The notes under the pieces were generated by a model, which was not told the origin of the DNA, searched no databases, and was given only the letters and a program-made list of their open reading frames with translations. From Elmis aenea (taxonomy: Eukaryota > Arthropoda > Insecta > Coleoptera > Elmidae): DNA of 64,000 bases. The translations under genes were made by a program, and so were the position numbers. Positions 56,964 to 64,000 of this stretch are shown piece by piece (positions within the stretch are counted from its first letter, which is position 1; each line of letters opens with the position of its first letter). The stretch spans positions 21,269,466-21,333,465 of the forward strand of contig OX393577.1 of the NCBI GenBank assembly GCA_947652605.1, read 5' to 3'.

Positions 56964-58499
56964 CAGGGCGATTGAAATTCGAGTTTAAGCATGGGGATCT
57001 CGCTTATTATAGTAGCTAGAGTATAGGTTTAAATTTGACAAAGTTGCAAAATTTTGTGCTTATTGATAATCCGAAGAGAAATTGGAAATATCTCAAAAGG
57101 TATCCAAAAAAATTAGGAAAAACCGGAAAATACGATTTTTGAAAATCGTCTATAACTCCTTTGGAGTATGAAATATTTCAAATGTGTAAAAACATTGCTC
57201 AAGCAACTTTTTAAGCCAAATCGGATGGCGTTCACAAATTTATCCTAGATCGGTTCGTTTTTGTTTTATGACAACCAACTTTATGTTTTCTTATGGGCGC
57301 AATTTTTGCTATTTATATAATCAAATAGCATTTATTTTTCTGAATCCATTGATGTATCACAGATGGTTTTTTACTTTTTTATTCATTGTCAAATTTAAAA
57401 AAAAAGCGTTTTAAACAATAACTATTATAAATCAGGTAGGCCGGTCGTTATAGTTTCTGTTGTCTCCATGACAGCCAATCAACAAACTAAGAGTTTTGAA
57501 AGTCCGTTATCTGTCATCGTAATAGATTCGTAAAAATGAACTTTAATAACGAAGATAAACGCGATATGAGGCGATTTTTTATACTGTTTCCTTTAAGTTT
57601 TGTTATAGTTGTCTATATATCTGTCTATGCTTTATACAAATCTACTTAATATTTTGGTTAATGTACTTAGTGTTTTTTTCCCGATATGTTTGTAATAAAA
57701 ATGTTTTTTTTGTCATCTGAAACTTTTCTGCCATATTTTTGGCAAAAGCCCCATTTTTTCCTATGTTTCTGTCGAACGTACAAAAATATGTGTGCGAGGG
57801 TTGTCTTCTTTCTGGATAAGTTTCTGCATATCGTTGACTTGACAATATAGAATTCCTATTCAATGAATATAAAATTCGCAGCATATCGCATTTCTCTTCG
57901 TTATTAAAGTTCATTTTTACGAATTTATTAATGTGACAAGTAATAGACTTGCAAATCTTTTAGTTTGTTGATTGGTTGTCATGGAAACAATATAAACTAC
58001 GACTGGCCTACCTGATTTATAATGGTTATTGTTTAAAATCTTTTTTTTTTTATTTGGCAATGAATAAAGAAGTAAAATACCATGTGTAATACATGAACGA
58101 ATTCAGAAAAATAATTGCTATATGATTATGTAAATAGCAAAACTTGCGCCCATTAGAAAAAATAAAGTTGGTTGTCATAAAACAAAAACATATCGACCTA
58201 GGAAAATTTTGTGAACGCCATCCGAGTCGGCTTAAAAAGTTGCTTCGGCAATGTTTTTATACAATATTTTTTACAAAATATTTCATACTTCAAAGGAGTT
58301 ATAGGCGATTTTCAAAAATCGTATTTTCCGGTTTTTCCTAATTTTCTCGGATACCGTGTGAGATATTTTCAATTTCTCTTTGGAATATTATTAAACACGA
58401 AATTTAGCAACTTTGCCGAATTTAAACCTATACTCTAGCAACTCTAGCTATTATAATAAGCGAGATCCCCATGCTTAAACTTGAATTTCAATCACCCTG
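56964..58499. mobile_element. Mariner-type foldback whose arms include the transposase start
   Basis: The left end CAGGGCGATTGAAATTCGAG and the right end, inverted CAGGGTGATTGAAATTCAAG, have TA outside both (56962-56963 and 58500-58501). The arms of about 600 bp share CATGGGGATCTCGCTTATTA, CGGAAAATACGATTTTTGAA and TTGGTTGTCATAAAACAAAA-type blocks. Each arm ends in an ATG-led MNFNNE(D/E)K coding start (plus strand at 57537, minus strand at 57914). The unpaired centre holds more of the same transposase N-terminus (57642-57914). Confidence 0.93.
57642..57914 (-). pseudogene. DUF4817-type transposase N-terminus
   Basis: The 90-codon minus-strand frame reads MNFNNEEKCDMLRILYSLNR, NSILSSQRYAETYPERRQPS, HTYFCTFDRNIGKNGAFAKN and MAEKFQMTKK, then a divergent tail and a stop. 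The pattern (F/Y).NEEK.DML..Y...NRNS..A...Y...YPERR.P....F..L..N....G.F matches the helix-turn-helix DUF4817 domain that begins many insect mariner-type transposases. Only the first 60-70 residues are family-like and there is no catalytic domain. An inverted second copy of the first few codons lies on the plus strand at 57537-57575. Confidence 0.85.
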
Positions 58500-58702
58500 T
58501 ATTATATGATTAAAACGGCTACTTTATTCTAAAACATTTTTTGCGTACATCAGTTTTACATAAGATTAAAAATTATGCACATCGTTATGTGAAACCTTAA
58601 TTTAAATTGTATAAAAAAAGTTTCGTCAGAAATTTGTTAACAACACTTGTATAGATTAATGCCTGGTAAACAATTCTCTCTTGATATTTCAGACACCTTA
58701 TA

Positions 58703-59676
58703 CCGGGTGTAAATGAACTGTGGTACACCCTCTTTTTTTCTTTGGTTTTGATTTTAGATAAATTAAATTTAGAAATATATATGTGCAAAAAACCTGGGTT
58801 TTTGAGCACATGCACACAACTTTTCCACTTCCGGTTTCGCCGGAAATGACTACCACTTTGTTATTTTAAATGGAACACCCTGTATATTTTTACATTTTTG
58901 GAAAGAGGAAGCGATTTTGATAACAACTGCTCTATTTTGGTTAATTTTTATAACCTCAAATAATTTTTGAACCAAAATTTAGTTTTTTATTAAGTGTGCC
59001 GGATAAATAGAATTTAACTATGTCCAAAAAACGTTTTTTTAAATTTGAAATGACATTTAATTAACTTTAATCGGCTTTGAAGGCTGCGGAATCGGTTTTT
59101 CGACAAAAAGTAATTTTTTTTTACAATGGATCTATGGTGGTACAAGCGGTTATTTTAATGGAGCATATTCTAACGCATCCATCGATACCAATAACTTGTA
59201 TTTTGAGTCTGCTTCAAAAACGTCAAATAATTGTAAAGATTTATTAAGAAGTCCTGTTAATCGCAGTACACTGTGCATAACTGCGACAAAACAAATCATT
59301 CAAAACAAAAACAAAGGGGTTGCGGAAGATCGCCGAGGAAACAAACAAATGCTTGTTAACGTGTTCGTATGCCATTGCGGTGGTAGAAAAATGATTACAC
59401 AGTCATTAAATTAAAACTTAATAAAAAATTAAATTTTGGTTCAAAAATTATTTGAGCTTATAAAAATTAACCAAAAGACTGCAGTTGTATCCAAAATCGC
59501 TTCCTCTTTCCAGAAATGTAAAAATATACAGAGTTTTACTTTTAAAATAACAAACCGGCATGTAGGTACTTAAAAAATCCGTTTTGTTGCACATACCATA
59601 ATGTCTAAAATTTCGTTAATCTAAAATCAAAACTAGAGATAAAAAAAGGGGCGTACCACACTCTGTTTACACCCGG
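58703..59676. mobile_element. Foldback element, CCGGGTGTAAA ends, TA target
   Basis: The left end CCGGGTGTAAATGAACTGTG and the right end, inverted CCGGGTGTAAACAGAGTGTG, have TA outside both (58701-58702 and 59677-59678). The arms share GTACACCC/GGGCGTAC, AACCAAAATTTAGTTTTTTA, AGGAAGCGATTTTG and ACCTCAAATAATTTTTGAAC. The central 72-codon frame (59196-59414; PVNRSTLCITATKQII) is not recognised. Confidence 0.88.
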
Positions 59677-59678
59677 TA

Positions 59679-61451
59679 TGAAACAACAATTATTGAAGTG
59701 ACTTTACGTTATGTTCTATCCAAAATGTGCTACAATGAAAAAGGTCGAGAAAAACTGACAAAAGAGATCTCGATTTTTTGGAACAATGCTTCAGTACACA
59801 ATCCATTGATAACAGAGACGGCTGAGAGATATTGCGGCTTTGAGAAATTGTACCTCACACTTACTGCGGGCTGTTTCCTGTTTCAAAACTTGAAGAAATA
59901 CTTTTGTAGACGTCGATTTCCTGCGACGAACTTAAAAGTGCAGTGTGGTATCAAATACTAGAGAAAAAAGCAGCCTTTTGTTTTTATTTTAACGTCACAT
60001 AAACTTGTATGTTGTTATGAAACTTACAGTTAATTTAAGTTAAGTAACTTTAAGATGGTACTTGCCACTGGGCAAGCATATCCCTTATGTAAATTAAAGT
60101 CATAAAAATACATTTACTGTTTGTAATGAATATATTCTAATTTAATCATAGATCTTATTAAAAGAAACATATTATACGAAAATAAAACTAGAATTGGCCT
60201 CACACTTTTTTAAAGTTAGAGTTAGTTCACATTCGTTACAAATACCTAATCCAAAGATAATGAACTGTGAAACATCATTTTTTTCACGTAATCACTTGAA
60301 ATGTTATAAATAATACTGAATATCTTCGTAAGACTGATTGTAAGGTAATAAGGAAATCTAAAAACTGTAACTTATCCCTAAATTTATAAGTATTTTATTG
60401 TTTCAAAATAATCTAGAGTCTTAAACTTCACCAAGCAAGAGTCTCTTTTTCTTGACTGCATTGTTGGACGCAATATTTCATAAAATTATGGAAACTCTTG
60501 GGAATGAACGCCTAATGCGCCACTTGAGAAATTATCTCAACATTTTTCCGTAAGCTGCTAGATAAGTTATCTAGAAAAAAATGTGCACTTTTTACTTTGT
60601 CAAAAATGTATGAGCAAAAATTTTAGTAGACGGTACACTTAGAAATTCTCTTTGACAACTCTTCAGTCAAATCCTAGAGTGCTTGATTCAAGGGCTATAC
60701 CTTTTTTGGATTTGCATTAGTGAAAGCTTTATCATTGATCTAATATCATGGTTATCATATTACATGCGTATTGATCGACTTGGAATGTAAGCTACATTTT
60801 GTTAATGCTCTGTTTGTGATTAACATGAGAATCCAATAACTATAGTGTGTGGCACTTAACATAGCGTGGCAGTCTGTTTAAATTCTATTAAGACATATTT
60901 TAAGATTTTATTTGTGATAATAAACTGTTTTGCTAAAAAAGTATAATTTTTATAAAATAAATGGTAAAAAAACGCTTTATAGAATTTGAAATATATTATT
61001 TTTAGGCGTTGGGTTCAACCAATGTGATCTTTAGTAAAATATTGCATTTTAGAAAATAGTTTAGGATTCCTGCTGTAGTTATTTGACTGCGACTATCCAT
61101 CAACTAGCTTTTCTCTGAATTGTTACTACTATTCACATATTCATGAAAATATAAATCAAATGTATGAGGTTGTTATGTGGCACATTGAATTATGCATATT
61201 TTAATTATTGCTTACAAGTGTTACAAAAATTGGAAAATATAAGAAAATTATTTAACACGAATCCTAAACAATGCATTTTCACCTTCAGGTTATATAAAAA
61301 CGGCCTTAAACAATTTTATACAGCTCTTTGAAAATTTTAAAAGTCTTTTGAGGGTATGGCTTTGCGTTATATTTTGAAAACATTCGAGTTTGCAATGGTA
61401 TTTTGATTTTCTAAAAATGGTTCAGACACGCCAAACAATGCATTTTTTTAA
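59679..61451. other. AT-rich stretch, one unassigned open frame
   Basis: An 87-codon plus-strand frame (59698-59961) contains FWNNASVHNPLITETAERY. This is faintly like the DN.S.H segment of DDE transposases but without the following PPYSP.LNP signature. No splice signals or terminal repeats were found. The rest shows nothing. Confidence 0.4.
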
Positions 61452-62403
61452 AATTTTGTTACGCTCGCCGTTAAAAAGTTATGACACAAACTTACCTTTT
61501 TTTAAATGGGAACGACAGTTGGCTATGACCTATTTAAATTACTTATTTTTTTCTCATTTCAAATATGTAAGGGTCAATATATTTATTTTTAATAATACGC
61601 AAGTTATGAAGGTTTTTTCGTTTTTTTTTCTAAGAATATCATAGTAGGCTGTAAAAACAAAAAAAAAAAAAACAGGTATAAAACCTTATAAAACTCATAT
61701 GGTACGGGTTACCAAGGTTTTTAAATTTGTTGTTGAGATAAACATCAAAATTTTTTGAACATAAGATAAACTGCAATATACTACATTACTGCTGATTCCG
61801 ACTATGTTGTTGTTATCTTATATTCAAATATTTACAATGTTTATCTCAACAATAAATTAGAAAACCTTGGTAACTTGTACCACATGGTTTTTATAAGGTT
61901 TTACACCTTGTTTTTTTTTTGTTTTCACAGCCTACTATAATTTTCTTAGAAAAAAAACTAAAAAACCTTCATAACTTGCGTATTATTAAAAATAAATACA
62001 TTGACCCTTATATATTTGGAATGAGAAAAAAATAAGGAATTTAAATAGATCATAGCCAACTATCGTTCCCATTAAAAAAAATGTAATTTTGTGTCATACT
62101 TTTTTAACGGCGAGCGTAAAAATGTTTTTTTTTGGTATAATCATTTTAAACATAAAAATATCTAAAAATAATCTTTATAAATATTTTCGATATTTACAAC
62201 AATAACGGAAATATGACACATTATTAATATGACAAAAAAACACTTTTTCTTCAATAACTCGAAAACCGGAAATGATAGAATATTTTTGAAAACGATTCTG
62301 AGTTTGTCTCAAAAAACTGCACATTTTTGGTAATTTAACCGTTTCTCTATCTTAAATATTAACCGAGATACTCATGCAATCCCATCGAATTTGGACCACC
62401 CTG
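61452..62403. mobile_element. Foldback element, CAGGGTGGTCCAAATT end, left terminus lost
   Basis: The right end, inverted, is CAGGGTGGTCCAAATTCGAT, with TA outside (62404-62405). The right arm is complete. The left arm starts only at TTACGCTCGCCGTTAAAAAG (about 61459), so its outer 300 bases are missing. The arms share AGTTATGACACAAACTT-type, CATAACTTGCGTATTATTAA and CATAGTAGGCTGT blocks. The core has a further inverted pair, TTGTTGAGATAAACATC and TGTTTATCTCAACAA. The family is the same as 7148-7765. Confidence 0.85.
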
Positions 62404-62405
62404 TA

Positions 62406-63244
62406 TAGCTTTTAAAAATGTTAAATCATAAAAAAACTGTACAACCCAAACACAAAATTTTAATACATTCAGGGCAACATTTACGTTCGCAGTTTTTCCT
62501 GTGCATATAAAATACTAAAAAAATTAATATTTTTCTTCTATTTGTAACACAACACTATTTTCCGGAAGTACACATACATACGGTAAAGTCGGAAATTAAA
62601 CAACCTGTGTGATGAGTCAACATTAAAATAGGTCACAGTTTTAGCGAGCATATTTTGTAATACAACTCGTAATAATTTTGAATATGCTGTTTTCGTGGCA
62701 GAAAACAAAGCAAATATCTACTCATTGTTTAAAAAACATCAGCGCATTTCGTTCTACGTTATATTTTACAAACTACACAACTAATTATGAAGCTTTTCAG
62801 GTACCAACGTTGTTAACTTTATATATACGGTGGTAAAATTTAAATAAATTTGGAAGAATTATGTAGTTGTCCGTTTATATCTGTAATAATATTAATTCCT
62901 TGCACAAACTTATTTAGCAGATTTATTTGACAGACACGAGAGCTTTACTTCATAAGACTATTAAAAAATGAATTGAGTGGTAAAAAAATAATGTTTGATC
63001 TGTTATGAGTACCTATGTTTTATTTAAAAAAATTAGCAAAATCTCGATACCTGAATTCAAAAAAAGTTATTCCTATCTATATCCTATTTAATTAAGTATG
63101 TATGGTATGAACTTTCCATGTTGATCTTGTGCTCATTACTACTCAAAGCCTATTTGATCGCTTAGGATTGTATGTTACAATTTAGGATTTTTTTGATACC
63201 AATTAATCTGAACAATATGTCACTCAATAGTTATTTATGTACCA
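62406..63244. other. AT-rich stretch, nothing recognised
   Basis: No coding motif or repeat pair was identified. Confidence 0.5.
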
Positions 63245-63523
63245 AGGCAGTAAAGTTCGACTTTTTATCACGAGTGTGGATATTATTTGCCTCCACTTCG
63301 TCTCGGCAAATAACCGCGCGAGGTGCATATTAATTTTTTTCTGCAATCGTCAAAGAATAGCGAAACATCAAGCAAATACATAAAGTTTTACTTCATCCGT
63401 CAAATTCTCATTCTCCTGTCATATATGTATCTTTGAACAAAAGCACGCTCAATTTTTCTAAATTCAACCAATGAGCGTAGCGCATTTTACTTTTTTATTG
63501 TCTACAAGTCTTTTTTACTGCCT
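63245..63523. mobile_element. Possible MITE with AGGCAGTAAA ends
   Basis: AGGCAGTAAAG at the left is answered by TTTTACTGCCTA at the right, about 280 bp apart. The inverted match is short (about 10 bp) and no target duplication is clear. A second CAGTAAAA copy follows directly at 63525. Weak call. Confidence 0.35.
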
Positions 63524-63690
63524 AGGCAGTAAAAATGAATCTTACAGCCGCTTTTGGGTACTTATTGAGCTAGTTTAGTGACGAATGCAGAAAAAATGTA
63601 TTATTTAGCACGTGGTACGTTCTAAAAGTCTGGGACTATAATTTAGACTTTTAAGAAGCTAAGATTCGATTTTTATGAATTTTCTCAAGA

Positions 63691-64000
63691 GCAGTGTATT
63701 AATTATTATTATTTCCGCGGAGGTGGTCCCCTTTCGGGTTCCTGTACTGCCACCTACTGGTCTATTGTACCCTCTGGTGATAGCCCCTTAAAGAAGTCCT
63801 CTGTTTTTGAAAAAGTCCAGGATTTTCTTTAAGGGTGTTTTTCTTAACTCTTCTTGGTTGGCTTTTTCCATCCCTAAAAGTCTACACCGATAGGGTGTGG
63901 ATCCTTCACTGTGGCATACTGCGTGAAGAGGAATTTCTTCTTCTTCACCACATCATCTGCATATATAGGTCTCTGAGAGCTCTATTATGTAGAAGTGTTT
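63691..64000 (-). pseudogene. LINE 3' end (C-terminal Cys-His motif), runs off the window
   Basis: The minus-strand frame gives KHFYIIELSETYICR, a stop, then CGEEEEIPLHAVCHSEGS, then CRLLGMEKANQEELRKTPLK and KILDFFKNRGLL with a stop. C..CGEEEE...H...C is the Cys-His motif after RNase H in R1/LOA/I-type LINEs, and LL.F....GLL is their usual C-terminus. The 3' UTR (GGGGCTATCACCAGAGGGTA onward) ends in AATAATAATAATTAAT at 63691. A single stop replaces the expected Trp/Arg before CGE. The upstream part lies beyond base 64000. A second copy of the tail is at 20405-20598. Confidence 0.85.

Noticed and set aside
58144..58438. Two overlapping plus-strand frames
   Set aside because: They are in the right arm of the foldback at 56964-58499; the paired arm shows no coding constraint.
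59698..59961. 87-codon frame with NNASVHNPLITETAERY
   Set aside because: The faint likeness to a DDE transposase segment is not followed by the expected PPYSP/LNP block, so it was not called.

Overview
The window looks like nuclear DNA of an insect, possibly a beetle, although the species cannot be fixed from sequence alone. It is very AT-rich. It has no bacterial-style gene packing, and its only plausible host exons are short and flanked by GT/AG splice signals. Almost everything else recognisable is transposable-element material: non-LTR retrotransposon (LINE) pieces, hAT-type elements with 8-bp target-site duplications (TSDs), and Tc1/mariner-type elements with TA target sites. Many of the TA elements are long foldback (inverted-repeat) elements ending in CAGGGTG or a close variant. 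I see no rRNA or tRNA gene, CRISPR array or operon.

Layout. 1-9.7 kb: a repeat block, LINE reverse-transcriptase (RT) debris, a foldback with a transposase tail (2946-3662), three broken foldback arms (6274-7765) and a LINE tail (9106-9695). 12-17.5 kb: a foldback with a strong central palindrome (11996-13001), a hAT element (13364-14022), a GC-rich repeat with an exact 124-bp tandem duplication, another foldback and a (TAA)n tract. 18-24 kb: four LINE fragments, a perfect-stem miniature inverted-repeat element (MITE) inside one of them, and a foldback with iterated CGGTGAATTG units. 24-28.4 kb: two hAT elements flank a mariner element with DD39D catalytic spacing that has itself been invaded by a nested hAT/foldback cluster. 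29-33.7 kb: a candidate two-exon gene, a hAT element with a dimerisation-domain remnant, and a Jockey-like LINE. 34.5-38.6 kb: a three-level nest of elements and a further hAT element. 38.6-43.6 kb: the longest stretch without recognisable elements. 43.6-50.3 kb: a MITE, LINE pieces, a well-preserved I-type LINE with RT and RNase H, and nested hAT elements. 50399-50481: a short exon resembling RGK small GTPases. 52-62.4 kb: another three-level nest and four foldbacks. 63.2-64 kb: a possible MITE and the 3' end of a LINE running off the window.

The simplest reading is that the window lies mostly in long introns or intergenic DNA of one or two host genes. The exon at 50.4 kb (+ strand) is the best host anchor. 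The elements show a readable order of insertion: older LINE and mariner copies were split by hAT elements, and these were later split by foldbacks and small MITEs. The most unusual items are the DD39D mariner with Stowaway-like ends, the foldback whose two arms both carry the start of a transposase gene, and the CGGTGAATTG-iterated foldback with possible 9-bp target duplications.
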